Under the pieces are notes generated by a model, which was given only the letters and a program-made list of their open reading frames with translations, had not been told where the DNA came from and did not search any database. Positions 29,833-38,849 of a DNA stretch of 64,000 nucleotides are shown here, one piece after another (positions within the stretch are counted from its first letter, which is position 1; every line of letters begins with the position of its first letter). Source of the stretch: Thiofilum sp. (GTDB taxonomy: Bacteria; Pseudomonadota; Gammaproteobacteria; Thiotrichales; Thiotrichaceae); contig NZ_JADJTF010000001.1 of NCBI RefSeq assembly GCF_016711335.1, positions 372,001 to 436,000 on the forward strand. Reading direction: 5' to 3'. The translations under genes were made by a program, and so were the position numbers.

Positions 29833-31883
29833 AAGTCAGGTCCTAAACTAAAGTAAAAATGAAAATCTTTAAAATCATCCTTAGGCACTGCCAAATCTAC
29901 CCGAATCGGTCCTAAAGGAGACTGATAACGTACTCCAGCCCCAAGCCCCCATTTCATGTCGTAACTCGACCAATCTTCAAACGCATTACCTGCATCCACA
30001 AAAGCCGCTAAACTTAATTTGTCACGGATAGGCTTTTCAAACTCAGCACTCCCCACAATCAGATGCTTACCTCCTATCACGACATCATTCGCATCTTTAG
30101 TGCCTAAAGACTGAAAATCATAGCCACGTACCGAGTTTTGCCCCCCCGCAAAAAACCGTAATGACTTAGGTGTGGTAGTTAAATCATCTGTATAAGTAGT
30201 ACCTACCGTACCTTGTAAGATCACTTTATTTTTAGACTCTAATGTTTTGAGGTACTTACCTGCTACCTTACCCTGCACCAAGGTCTGATCGCTCAATAAG
30301 CCTTGTTTAGACCCTTGTAATTCAGCGGCTAATTGCCAACCTTGAGTAGCATACAGTAGATCATCTGCCTCAGTTTTCTTGACCCTTGCACCTAATAAGG
30401 TCAATTGCGACCTTGTTTTCTCACTCCCCTCTGGCTGTGTAGCCTCATAAAGAGTGGATACAAAAGCGGTTTGTTGCCAATCACTATCATTACGACGGTT
30501 ATAACTAAACTCACTTTTTAACGCCGAGCTTTTAATTTGATTCGTATTGGAACGCTCCCAGCCTGCGCTTAAAGCAGCAAATTCATGTTCAGGCTGCCAC
30601 AAAGGTACTTTATAGGTAAAACCTAAGGAGGATTCTGGTTGCGAAGCCACCGCTTCTGCGGTCAACTTATGCCCTTTATCATTGACCCAATTGGTGTCCA
30701 TTTTGACCTCAAAACGGGTCTTAGTATCAGCTCCATACCCTAACTTACCCGTATAGGTATAACGCTTATTACGCTCTGCCTGAATATTCACGGGAATTTG
30801 CTTATCCTTAGCGGCATTATGTTGGGGAACAATTTGCACATCCTTATAATAACCGCTCGCCTCTAATAAGCGCTGCTGTTTGAGTAATTGCTCAGAGTCA
30901 TAATACTCCCCCGGACGCACTTTCAAATGACGTTGTAATACCTCTTGATTCAGTACGTCTTGTTTCACTTCCACCTGACCATAACGATAACGCTCTCCGG
31001 TGTTGTAATCTAACACTACCTTGCCTTGACGCTTATCGGGATCAATTTGTAATTCTTTAGTTTTATACTCGGCATCAAAGTAACCTAGCTGATTGGCTTT
31101 TTGATTGAGTGTGTCTTTATAGTCCTCATAAGGCTGATGCACCATCACATCCCCTACTTGATAGGGAGGCTTGCGTTGGATTTCCTTAAAATCTTTAGTA
31201 TTCGCCCCCGCCCCTGCAATCTTAATATTCATACCTTGGACGCGAATGGGTTTGCCGGGGTTCACGGCTACATTTAACACCCAACAGCCTTCACGCCGCG
31301 CGGAAGTCATTTTAAATTGCGCATCAAAGTAGCCCATCGCTTCGGCGGCCTCTTGAAGTTTAGGTTGGGCAGCCTCTATAAAACGCTCAATACGTTCAGC
31401 AGAAGTAGCGCAATTTAAACGCCGCTTGGAGGGCAAAAAAGCAATAATATTTTCTGATAATGCTTTATCGGCTCCACTGACCAAGGTTTTAACCGGAGAC
31501 TCCTCTGTTTTACCTTTAGCATTGGCTTTAGTGGTTTTAGTTTTGGGATAAAGTTTTCCAGCAGGGTCTTCGCCTAGAGTAGGCGCTTCATCGGGTAAGC
31601 GCCTAAAATCATCCATTCCCCCTACCGTAGGATCAGCAGGGCTATTAATTTCTTCCGCTAATTCCGTCGGTGCAGTCAACGCTGGATCAATAGCCCTAGG
31701 TTCAAGGCTAGGTAAAGTATTTATCCCTGAATCTAACGAGGCTAAGGCTTCCTCAGCAGATAGGCCGGTATCCACAGCGGGTAAAGAAGTCTCCAACTCT
31801 AAAGGCGGTAGAGTGGCTGCTGTTACCCCTGAAGTACTGACCAAACAGGTTAATACTAACCAACGTACATCCCAATGTTTCAT
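29829..31883 (-). CDS. tamA: translocation and assembly module subunit TamA (BamA/Omp85 family)
   Basis: TamA is the outer-membrane Omp85 partner of TamB. The 684-residue product has a signal peptide (about residues 1-23) and a low-complexity acidic/Pro-rich stretch to about 130. POTRA domains follow (about 145-385; for example GYFDAQFKMTSARREGCWVLNV, RYGQVEVKQDVLNQEVLQRHL). The rest is a 16-strand-type surface-antigen barrel (about 385-684), including FFAGGQNSVRGYDFQSLG with the family RGY/F motif and the end GLGAGVRYQSPLGPIRVDLA. E. coli TamA is 577 residues; the excess is mainly the N-terminal linker. It overlaps tamB. Confidence 0.94.
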   Translation of the reverse strand: MKHWDVRWLVLTCLVSTSGVTAATLPPLELETSLPAVDTGLSAEEALASLDSGINTLPSLEPRAIDPALTAPTELAEEINSPADPTVGGMDDFRRLPDEAPTLGEDPAGKLYPKTKTTKANAKGKTEESPVKTLVSGADKALSENIIAFLPSKRRLNCATSAERIERFIEAAQPKLQEAAEAMGYFDAQFKMTSARREGCWVLNVAVNPGKPIRVQGMNIKIAGAGANTKDFKEIQRKPPYQVGDVMVHQPYEDYKDTLNQKANQLGYFDAEYKTKELQIDPDKRQGKVVLDYNTGERYRYGQVEVKQDVLNQEVLQRHLKVRPGEYYDSEQLLKQQRLLEASGYYKDVQIVPQHNAAKDKQIPVNIQAERNKRYTYTGKLGYGADTKTRFEVKMDTNWVNDKGHKLTAEAVASQPESSLGFTYKVPLWQPEHEFAALSAGWERSNTNQIKSSALKSEFSYNRRNDSDWQQTAFVSTLYEATQPEGSEKTRSQLTLLGARVKKTEADDLLYATQGWQLAAELQGSKQGLLSDQTLVQGKVAGKYLKTLESKNKVILQGTVGTTYTDDLTTTPKSLRFFAGGQNSVRGYDFQSLGTKDANDVVIGGKHLIVGSAEFEKPIRDKLSLAAFVDAGNAFEDWSSYDMKWGLGAGVRYQSPLGPIRVDLAVPKDDFKDFHFYFSLGPDL

Positions 31884-31897
31884 ACCAAAAACCTATG

Positions 31898-33400
31898 TCA
31901 TTGATTAAATGCCCACTCTAATAAGGCATCTTGAACAGCCCGCCCTGCCGATACATGCCGACCATGATGTTGAATCACTACAATGAGCTGCTTACCAGTT
32001 TGAGTGAGCAAGAAACCTGATAAGGCGGAAACATCATTTAAAGTACCCGTTTTTAAGTGTGCTTGACCGCGTAGGGCTTGGTGGCGAAAGCGTTTGAGTA
32101 AAGTGCCATCCTCGCCCAATAATGGCAAGGAAGAAATAAATTCAGGCATATAAGCATCACGCCAGATTAGATTCAACATTTGCCCCATTTGTCGTGCGGT
32201 GAGACGTTCATCACGGGATAGGCCCGCTCCATTTTCGATGACCAAGCCCTGAGTATTAATGCCTACTGAGTTTAAGTAGGTCTTAATCACTTCACTGCCT
32301 TTTGCAGTCGTCCCCGGAACACCAATACCCTTTGCTCCTAAGGTCAGCAATAATTGGCGGGTCATTACATTATTGCTCCACTTATTAATTGCGCGAATTT
32401 GATCGATAAGTGGTGCTGAATAGTAAGTGTAGAACAGTTGGTCGGAGGATTGAGCGATACCGACTTGATCAGTTCCGCTAATCGTACCCCCTAGTTGTTG
32501 CCAAAATTGACGAAATGCTTGAGCGGCGTGAATACTCGGCGAACTCATCAAGCGCATAATAAACTGCTGTCCGCACTCAGTCGCATAATCACCACGAATT
32601 AACATCGCACCCGCGTCTTGGCGCACAAAGACCGGATTATAGTTTTCCTCCGTACAACGCCCCTCGCGTAACATCATTTGATTATCTAGCTTAGCAATCG
32701 CCCCTTCGGGAAAAGTGGTAATCTCAACTTTATTGGTCAGTGCATTAGGAGAAAATAAAAAGCGCGTGGCTTGAAAATTAAACATCAAAGCCGAGGGTAT
32801 AGCGTTATAAACACGCTCTGGTGTTTTATCAAATTGCTGATTGAGCTGTTCGGGCACATCGAAATAGCTATTATCTATAATTAGATTGCCCTGAATATCT
32901 TTTAAACCTTTGGCTCGCAAATCAAACATGAGCTGCCAAAAATTTTCATAGATTAGATACGGATCACCATAACCTTTAAGAATCAAATCACCCTGCAATA
33001 CGCCATTATTAACGGTTCCCCGCGTCCAGACCTCTGTTTTCCAACGCCATGCTGGACCTAATTCTTTCAACGCTGTCCAAGTGGTGAGTAACTTCATGGT
33101 TGATGCTGGATTGCGTGGAGTATCGATCTCATGTTCGACCAAAGGTTTAGGGGTATTGACCTCTTGAATCAGAATACTGAGTTCATCGGCTGGAATTTTA
33201 TGTTTTTGAATTAAAGCTACGACTTTTTCAGGTAGATGTTTTAATTCAGGTGCGATAGTCGCTTCAGTAGTTTGCGGATCTTTAGTTTTATTATTAGTAT
33301 CGTTGGCGGGTTTAGCATAGGCTACTGAATGCGCTAAAATTAGGCTTGCTAGTAGGCTTAATAACCAGCCACGTAATGGATAAATATTCAAGTGATACAT
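31898..33400 (-). CDS. dacB: D-alanyl-D-alanine carboxypeptidase/endopeptidase (PBP4, peptidase S13)
   Basis: PBP4-type enzymes trim or cut peptide crosslinks in peptidoglycan in the periplasm. The 500-residue product has a signal peptide ending near YAKPAN. All three penicillin-binding motifs are present: SxxK as Ser100-Thr-Met-Lys103, SNN in KWSNNVMTRQ, and KTG in AHLKTGTLNDV. The large insertion between the first two motifs is typical of the S13 family. It is followed by tamA 14 bases later on the same strand, and trmO precedes it by 3 bases, so a trmO-dacB-tamA-tamB transcript is likely. Confidence 0.93.
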   Translation of the reverse strand: MYHLNIYPLRGWLLSLLASLILAHSVAYAKPANDTNNKTKDPQTTEATIAPELKHLPEKVVALIQKHKIPADELSILIQEVNTPKPLVEHEIDTPRNPASTMKLLTTWTALKELGPAWRWKTEVWTRGTVNNGVLQGDLILKGYGDPYLIYENFWQLMFDLRAKGLKDIQGNLIIDNSYFDVPEQLNQQFDKTPERVYNAIPSALMFNFQATRFLFSPNALTNKVEITTFPEGAIAKLDNQMMLREGRCTEENYNPVFVRQDAGAMLIRGDYATECGQQFIMRLMSSPSIHAAQAFRQFWQQLGGTISGTDQVGIAQSSDQLFYTYYSAPLIDQIRAINKWSNNVMTRQLLLTLGAKGIGVPGTTAKGSEVIKTYLNSVGINTQGLVIENGAGLSRDERLTARQMGQMLNLIWRDAYMPEFISSLPLLGEDGTLLKRFRHQALRGQAHLKTGTLNDVSALSGFLLTQTGKQLIVVIQHHGRHVSAGRAVQDALLEWAFNQ

Positions 33401-33403
33401 TCC

Positions 33404-34129
33404 CTAATGCTTAGTCTGAGGTAGAGAACTCTTTGGACTTAGGTCTAATACCTCAATGCCATCAGCGTCATAACGCCAATGTAGATCAAAATCATATAAT
33501 CGCATCCCATATGCGCGTGAATCTTTTAGTGTTGTGCGATAAGCAGGACGCGGGTCTTGTTGCAGAATTTGGCGAATCAACAGCTCCATATTCACCTGCC
33601 ATTGTGTAGATTTTTGCTGACACTGCACTGAAGCACTCTTAGAAAAACGCACCTGAAGCACCTCACACGGGGCTTGCTGAGCATATCCGGCCTGTGCATC
33701 GGGTATAGCTTCAACATAGGGAAGATAAGGTTTAATATCTAAGATAGGCGTACCATCTAGTAAATCAGCACCCTGTAAATCTAAACATACCTGTCTATTA
33801 TGCTCAACCATAGAGACTAAGCGTACTACTGATAAGCCTAATGCATTAGGGCGAAAGGTAGAGCGGGTGGCGAATACGCCTACACGCTGATTTCCACCCA
33901 AACGCGGCGGGCGTACTGTAGGATGCCAGCCCTGTGCTGCGGTCATATGAAACCGAAAAATGATCCAAATATGGGAAAACTCATCTAATCCGCGCACACT
34001 CTCTAAGGAAAAAGTATCCAATAGCACAATCCGCGCCTTAGCCTCTGAGACTAAATTGGGCTGACGCGGAATACCAAATTTTTCTTGATAGCACGATTGC
34101 ACATAGCCAATAGGCTGGATATTAAACAC
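33404..34129 (-). CDS. trmO: tRNA (N6-threonylcarbamoyladenosine-N6)-methyltransferase TrmO
   Basis: TrmO (formerly TsaA/YaeB) methylates t6A37 of tRNA-Thr using SAM. The 241-residue product has the family features QPIGYVQSCYQEKFGIPRQP, the FSHIWIIFRFH block and the signature GVFATRSTFRPNALGLSVV, plus the DLLDGTPILDIKPYLPY segment. The C-terminal domain (YRTTLKDSRAYGMRLYDFDLHW) matches the enterobacterial form. The start is a GTG with GAGGGA close upstream. An overlapping opposite-strand frame begins here but its likely start lies further on, at 34262. Confidence 0.93.
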   Translation of the reverse strand: MFNIQPIGYVQSCYQEKFGIPRQPNLVSEAKARIVLLDTFSLESVRGLDEFSHIWIIFRFHMTAAQGWHPTVRPPRLGGNQRVGVFATRSTFRPNALGLSVVRLVSMVEHNRQVCLDLQGADLLDGTPILDIKPYLPYVEAIPDAQAGYAQQAPCEVLQVRFSKSASVQCQQKSTQWQVNMELLIRQILQQDPRPAYRTTLKDSRAYGMRLYDFDLHWRYDADGIEVLDLSPKSSLPQTKH

Positions 34130-34261
34130 TCCCTCGCCTCACTTTCCGGTCATCCTGATTTAGTTGTGTCTCTGTCGCGGTTTTATGACCATATTAGGTT
34201 GAACCTTAGTGGTTATGACCTATCTCATATCATAATAATAACATTCCTGAGCAGGCTATCG

Positions 34262-34708
34262 ATGATTACCTTTATCCAGCGCCAACGCTGGCGACTTAGT
34301 TTAACTTTATTGGGCTGTTTACTATTAATACTTAATGGTTGCAATACTAAAACCAATCCTCGCTCTATTAACTATCAGCTCCTCAATCAATCCCAATGGG
34401 TGTTGAGCAAAAGCGTGAACCAACTGCCCCGCCCTGTGAGCATCAGCTTTGAACGCGGACGCATGAATGGCTTTAATGGTTGTAATAGTTATTCGGGTAG
34501 TTATTTGGCAAGTGAGGATGGAACGTTGGTACTCGGTCAACCTAGTGTCACACGCATGCTCTGCTCAGGAGCGGCGGATGAGATAGAGCGTGACTATATG
34601 GCGCAGCTCACTAAAGTCAGAATGTACGCTCTTGTTAGGGGGCAACTCCTACTGCTGGATACTCAACGCAAACCCTTACTCACTTTTCAGGCTCAGCAGT
34701 CTAAATAA
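34262..34708 (+). CDS. META-domain (HslJ-like) lipoprotein
   Basis: The 148-residue product starts MITFIQRQRWRL and has a hydrophobic stretch ending in a lipobox-like LILNGC, so it is probably a lipoprotein. The mature part is a single META/DUF306 domain with RMNGFNGCNSYSGSY and a conserved MLCSGAADEIERDYMAQL segment, including the Cys pair usual in HslJ-like proteins. HslJ is linked to heat response and novobiocin tolerance in E. coli, but the exact role here is unknown. I reject a longer in-frame start at 34085 because it would overlap trmO and lacks a signal. Confidence 0.85.
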   Translation: MITFIQRQRWRLSLTLLGCLLLILNGCNTKTNPRSINYQLLNQSQWVLSKSVNQLPRPVSISFERGRMNGFNGCNSYSGSYLASEDGTLVLGQPSVTRMLCSGAADEIERDYMAQLTKVRMYALVRGQLLLLDTQRKPLLTFQAQQSK

Positions 34709-34727
34709 TTGATTTTTAGCACAAAAT

Positions 34728-34750
34728 TATGCCTGCATAAAGCAGGCATA
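34728..34750. terminator. bidirectional terminator between META lipoprotein and ferredoxin
   Basis: A perfect 9-bp stem (TATGCCTGC/GCAGGCATA, 5-base loop) lies between two convergent genes. On the plus strand it is followed by an A-rich stretch, and on the minus strand by ATTTTG, so it can serve mainly the ferredoxin gene but sits where both transcripts must end. Confidence 0.75.
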
Positions 34751-34779
34751 AAAATATTCATTGCACTCAAAAGTCAAAC

Positions 34780-35031
34780 TTAAGACTTAGCCATTAACGC
34801 CTCATATTTAAGCATTAACGCCTCCTTAGACTCAACATGATCAGGGTCTTTAGGAATACAATCTACTGGACACACCGCCACGCATTGAGGTTCATCATAG
34901 TGACCTACACACTCGGTACAACGAGCAGGGTCAATCACATAAATCTCGTCCCCTGCTGAAATCGCATCATTAGGGCATTCGGGTTCGCATACGTCGCAAT
35001 TTATACATTCATCAGTAATTATTAGTGCCAT
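34780..35031 (-). CDS. 2[4Fe-4S] ferredoxin (YfhL type)
   Basis: A small soluble electron carrier with two [4Fe-4S] clusters. The 83-residue product has CINCDVCEPECPNDAI (first cluster) and CTECVGHYDEPQCVAVCPVDC (second cluster with the longer loop of the YfhL/Allochromatium type). The C-terminal helix extension is also typical of that type. It lies 86 bases downstream of coaD, a common proteobacterial pairing, although the partner redox enzyme is not evident here. Confidence 0.95.
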   Translation of the reverse strand: MALIITDECINCDVCEPECPNDAISAGDEIYVIDPARCTECVGHYDEPQCVAVCPVDCIPKDPDHVESKEALMLKYEALMAKS

Positions 35032-35117
35032 AAACTTATTCCTCTCTGAAAGTGATAGCTTAATGTTAACAAGGTCGGGGCAATGCTGCCTATTAACCGA
35101 GATTTATCTAGTAGTTC

Positions 35118-35624
35118 TTAATCAGGCAAAGCATTACGCTCTTGGATCTTAGCTTTGAGCGCCTTTAATACTCTAGGTGAAACAAAGCGCTCCACATCAC
35201 CTTTTAAGCGTGCGACCTCTTTTACTAATGTAGAAGAGATAAAAGAGAAGCTTTCTCCGGGCATTAAAAACACCGACTCGACATCCGGCGCAAGACTACG
35301 GTTCATACTAGCCAACTGAAATTCAAACTCAAAATCGGAAACAGCACGCATACCACGAATCAGGACACTGGCGTGTTGAGCTTTCGCAAACTCCACCAAT
35401 AATCCCTCAAAACCAATCACTTCAACATTAGACAAACCATGATGCTCAATCTCCGCCTTAATCAAAGCGACACGCTCTTGTAGGGTAAACCACGGCTTTT
35501 TTTTAGGATTAGAGGCCACTCCCACAATAATTCGCTCACATAAACGCCGTGAACGTCGAATTAAATCCATATGCCCATTTGTCAAGGGATCAAAGGTCCC
35601 TGGGTAAACTGCTGTTACCACCAT
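35118..35624 (-). CDS. coaD: phosphopantetheine adenylyltransferase
   Basis: CoaD transfers AMP to 4'-phosphopantetheine, the fourth step of coenzyme A synthesis. The 168-residue product has the nucleotidyltransferase motif YPGTFDPLTNGHMDLIRR (the T/HxGH-type site TNGH). It also has the conserved LIRGMRAVSDFEFEFQLASMNR and SFISSTLVKEVARLKGDV segments. Length and motifs are normal. It is upstream of the ferredoxin gene on the same strand. Confidence 0.97.
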   Translation of the reverse strand: MVVTAVYPGTFDPLTNGHMDLIRRSRRLCERIIVGVASNPKKKPWFTLQERVALIKAEIEHHGLSNVEVIGFEGLLVEFAKAQHASVLIRGMRAVSDFEFEFQLASMNRSLAPDVESVFLMPGESFSFISSTLVKEVARLKGDVERFVSPRVLKALKAKIQERNALPD

Positions 35625-35751
35625 TACGCTACCTCTCCTGCTAAACTTCTCTACTTTAGCGTCATTAAATTTGGACTAGGGCTGTGTTTTAACATGGATT
35701 TGTGCGCCGCACAAACCGTATCTGCTGATTAGCATTTAATTCTAAATAATT

Positions 35752-36552
35752 CTAACGTTGAGGCAGTGCTTGCACCAAAGCAAATCCCATTACACTTATT
35801 ACCACAATGCTAGGACCCGCCGGACTATCCAACCACAAAGAACTCAACAACCCCAAAATTAGGGCAATTAAGCCACTAAACACGGCTATTAATACCATTT
35901 GCTCTGGCGTGCGAGCTAAACGTCTTGCCGTAGCAGCAGGAATAATTAATAAAGACGTGAGTAGAAAAATCCCCACTACGCGCATGGCAATTGCAATCAC
36001 TAAGGCAATTAACAACATATAAATTAAGCTCAAGCGCTCGGTATTAATGCCCTCAGCTTGGGCTAACTCTGGATGTGCCGTCATGAGTAATAGAGCCTGC
36101 CAGTAATACCACACCACTCCAATCACTAGCGCACTTAAACCCAAGGCGAAATAAACATCGGTATTTTGCAATAATAAAATATCGCCAAATAAATAAGCCT
36201 CTAAGCTCCTACCTCCCGATTGAGTACTAAAATGCAATGCAATGAGTCCTAGCGCTAAACCACCATGCCCTAAAATGCCTAGAATCGTGTCATTACTGAG
36301 TTCTGGTTTACGCTGTATCCACGTCATCAAAAAAGCTACCGCGACACACACCGCTAATACCAACCAATACTCCAGTCCCCCTAATGCTATCCCTAATGCC
36401 ACCCCTAATAACGCAGAGTGTGATAAGGCATCACCAAAATAAGCCATGCGCCGCCACAACAAAAACACTCCCAATAGGCCCGTCACCGTGACAACAGCCC
36501 CCCCAGCAAGCAGGGCGCGGAGAATAAAGCTATCGATTAAGCCATTATCCAT
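35752..36552 (-). CDS. znuB: zinc ABC transporter permease ZnuB
   Basis: ZnuB is the membrane subunit of the high-affinity zinc importer. From the ATG at 36550-36552 the product is 266 residues with about eight membrane segments and the ABC-3 family features MAYFGDALSHSALLGVALG (the loop that contacts the ATPase) and LLTSLLIIPAATARRLARTPEQM. The start has AGGGG seven bases upstream and overlaps the znuC stop by 8 bases. A GTG 15 bases earlier is less likely. Confidence 0.93.
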   Translation of the reverse strand: MDNGLIDSFILRALLAGGAVVTVTGLLGVFLLWRRMAYFGDALSHSALLGVALGIALGGLEYWLVLAVCVAVAFLMTWIQRKPELSNDTILGILGHGGLALGLIALHFSTQSGGRSLEAYLFGDILLLQNTDVYFALGLSALVIGVVWYYWQALLLMTAHPELAQAEGINTERLSLIYMLLIALVIAIAMRVVGIFLLTSLLIIPAATARRLARTPEQMVLIAVFSGLIALILGLLSSLWLDSPAGPSIVVISVMGFALVQALPQR

Positions 36553-37315
36553 GAGTATGCCCCTCACAACTGTCTACAATCACCGTGCCATCTAAGCCGT
36601 GATGGTGATTATGATGATGGGTATATACCGCTAATCCTTGCTCAACATTGGGTAAACCAAATAGTTTTAAGTATTCAGGGTGTGCCGTCACTGCATCCGG
36701 TTGCCCTGAGCAGCATACATGGGTATTGAGACACAACACTTGATCAGTCGCTGCCATCACTAGATGTAAATCATGAGAGACTAAGATGACGCCATAGCCA
36801 TAGTCTTTTTTTAATTGCGCTAAGAGCTGATATAACTCACTTAAACCTGCCACATCCACGCCTTGGCCGGGTTCATCCAACACTAATAACTCTGGACGCT
36901 TTATAATAGCTCGTGCTAATAACACGCGCTGCATTTCCCCCCCCGACAAGCCTTGTAAAGAAGCCCTTTGTAAATGCTCAATGCCCACGGCTTGCAGTAC
37001 CTGCACTATCGAGCCTTTAGGTTGTTTACTGCCCAAGCAAATGAAACGCTCGACGGTGAGTGGCATCAGCGGCTCTAATTGAAAACGTTGCGGCACATAG
37101 CCAATGGTTAACTGGGGCTTACGCCACACCTTGCCAGTAGTCGGAGGCTCTAGCCCCAATAGGATTTTTAGTAAACTAGACTTGCCTGCCCCATTAGGAC
37201 CAATCAGGGTAAGTACTTTGGCTTGGTATACTTCAAGACTAATATCATGCAGAATGTCGCGCTGATTTAACCTCAAGCTGACATGCTCTAAAGCAGCCAG
37301 TACCTGTTCTGACAT
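36545..37315 (-). CDS. znuC: zinc ABC transporter ATP-binding protein ZnuC
   Basis: ZnuC powers zinc import. The 256-residue product has Walker A GPNGAGKSS, the signature LSGGEMQRVLLARA, Walker B LLVLDEPGQGVD and the switch histidine in LVSHDLH. The C-terminus is histidine-rich (YTHHHNHHHGLDG and EGHTHG), fitting a zinc role. It is transcribed divergently from znuA with about 20 bases between the starts. No clear ribosome binding site precedes the ATG. Confidence 0.93.
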   Translation of the reverse strand: MSEQVLAALEHVSLRLNQRDILHDISLEVYQAKVLTLIGPNGAGKSSLLKILLGLEPPTTGKVWRKPQLTIGYVPQRFQLEPLMPLTVERFICLGSKQPKGSIVQVLQAVGIEHLQRASLQGLSGGEMQRVLLARAIIKRPELLVLDEPGQGVDVAGLSELYQLLAQLKKDYGYGVILVSHDLHLVMAATDQVLCLNTHVCCSGQPDAVTAHPEYLKLFGLPNVEQGLAVYTHHHNHHHGLDGTVIVDSCEGHTHG

Positions 37316-37335
37316 CTTTTAACTATCCATTGATC

Positions 37336-38256
37336 ATGATGCGCCGTATTGTATCCCTTTTTCTGCTTTGTGCTATGTTGCTTTTAAGTGCTTGTAATGA
37401 AGCTGAGCAGTCTGATGATCATGTTTTGATTATTAGCACTATTAAACCCATTCATAGCTTAGTACTGGCAATAACAGAAGGTACTACGCTAGAAACACGC
37501 CAACTGCTCCCTGATAACGCCTCCCCGCATCAGTATAGTATGCGCCCCTCCGATGCTAAGGCACTGGCTCAGGCAGACCTTATTATTCGCATTGATGCTG
37601 AATTTGAAGCGCAATTAGATAAAGCACTGCAACACTTAAAGCCCAACCAGCACTTATTAACGCTCTCGCAGCTACCCCATATTAAACTACTCCCTACCCG
37701 CCAGCTAGCTGGCTCATTTTCCCTACATCCTGCACATGGGGCAAACGATTTACACTTATGGCTAGATGCTGATAACGGTATTGCTATCACTCAAGCCTTA
37801 CTGAATACCTTCAGTACACGCTACCCTCAACAGGCAGAACGCTTTAGAACCAATGCAGCACAACTCATTGGCGCAATTCAGCAGGCGGATCAGTACGCTC
37901 GGCAACAGTTAGCCTCAGCTCAGGGGCGGGGTTATATTACCTTTCATGATGCTTGGCAGTATTTTGATACCCGCTACGGGGTGCAATTAAAAGCGACGGT
38001 GAGTATGGGATTAGGTCATCAAATCAGCGCTAAGCATTTACAGCGCCTGTATCAAACCGTGAAGACAGCAGGGGTGACTTGTTTATTATATGAGCCACAA
38101 TTTTCACAAACTGTGTTAGCTAATCTAGCCCAAGAATTAAAATTACACACAACCACTTTGGATGGCTTAGGTAGTCAACTCCCTTTAACTATACAAACCT
38201 ATCCAGCTTTATTAAGGCAGACCGCAGACCAATTAGCCCGCTGTCTGCAACCTTAG
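37336..38256 (+). CDS. znuA: zinc ABC transporter substrate-binding lipoprotein ZnuA
   Basis: ZnuA captures zinc in the periplasm. The product (about 306 residues from the ATG at 37336) has a signal with lipobox LLLSAC, so it is likely a lipoprotein. The cluster A-I fold shows the metal-binding histidines in DNASPHQYSMRPSDA, ANDLHLWLD and TFHDAWQYF, and the terminal acidic ligand region near HTTTLDGLG. A TTG at 37330 and an ATG at 37339 are alternative starts, and none has a clear ribosome binding site. The long His-rich loop of some ZnuA proteins is reduced to HPAHGANDLH. Confidence 0.9.
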   Translation: MMRRIVSLFLLCAMLLLSACNEAEQSDDHVLIISTIKPIHSLVLAITEGTTLETRQLLPDNASPHQYSMRPSDAKALAQADLIIRIDAEFEAQLDKALQHLKPNQHLLTLSQLPHIKLLPTRQLAGSFSLHPAHGANDLHLWLDADNGIAITQALLNTFSTRYPQQAERFRTNAAQLIGAIQQADQYARQQLASAQGRGYITFHDAWQYFDTRYGVQLKATVSMGLGHQISAKHLQRLYQTVKTAGVTCLLYEPQFSQTVLANLAQELKLHTTTLDGLGSQLPLTIQTYPALLRQTADQLARCLQP

Positions 38257-38266
38257 CTCAGCTTGA

Positions 38267-38656
38267 TTAGCTATTAGCGGCTAATGCGGTGGGTAGATCT
38301 AGCGTAGTGTCGTGGCGCTGGCTAGGTCTAATTGACCCACCACTATATTCAAAGCGCCTCACCTGCTCTAGCCCAAACTCCATCCGATATAAGCTTACCC
38401 GAAAGGTGCTCCCACCTCTGAGCATCACAATATTATTATCAGCCATACGTAATTGCAGATTCGCTCCGCGTACTGTAGAGACAATATCATCACTAAAAAT
38501 AACATCGCCACGCTTTAAAATACGCATTACGCCCTCCAAGCTGGCGGTTACCTTGCCACGTTTTGAAAGCACTACTCCGACTTCAGGTGGTAGGTTATGT
38601 TGGTTCGTCATATTCAAACTCCATTTGCTATTCGACGCTTCCTCTGTACTAAGCAT
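38267..38656 (-). CDS. stand-alone FecR-like domain protein
   Basis: The 129-residue product has no signal peptide or membrane helix. Its middle part (about residues 28-105: GVVLSKRGKVTASLEG, LKRGDVIFSDDIVSTVRGANLQLRMADNNIVMLRGGSTFRV) resembles the beta-rich FecR domain found in anti-sigma factors and in proteins next to CHASE2 cyclases. No sigma-factor or receptor gene adjoins it. It is divergent from the Crp/Fnr gene across 193 bases, and tail to tail with znuA with 10 bases between. The assignment to FecR is by pattern only; function unknown. An internal Met at residue 16 is an alternative start. Confidence 0.6.
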   Translation of the reverse strand: MLSTEEASNSKWSLNMTNQHNLPPEVGVVLSKRGKVTASLEGVMRILKRGDVIFSDDIVSTVRGANLQLRMADNNIVMLRGGSTFRVSLYRMEFGLEQVRRFEYSGGSIRPSQRHDTTLDLPTALAANS

Positions 38657-38849
38657 AGACTACTTCCTCTCATTTAGAGCAAAAGCCTAGGTTCTGTACC
38701 CTATTTACCGAGATTGACACCCTCTTAATCAGCAGTCTAGCGCTTAACTTGCTCAAACATCCAGCACTAGTAGCTATACTAACGATAACGCCAGCAAAAT
38801 ACTGCTAAGCGTGGCATACTGATTACTTCTAAGATGAATACGAGCTGTC

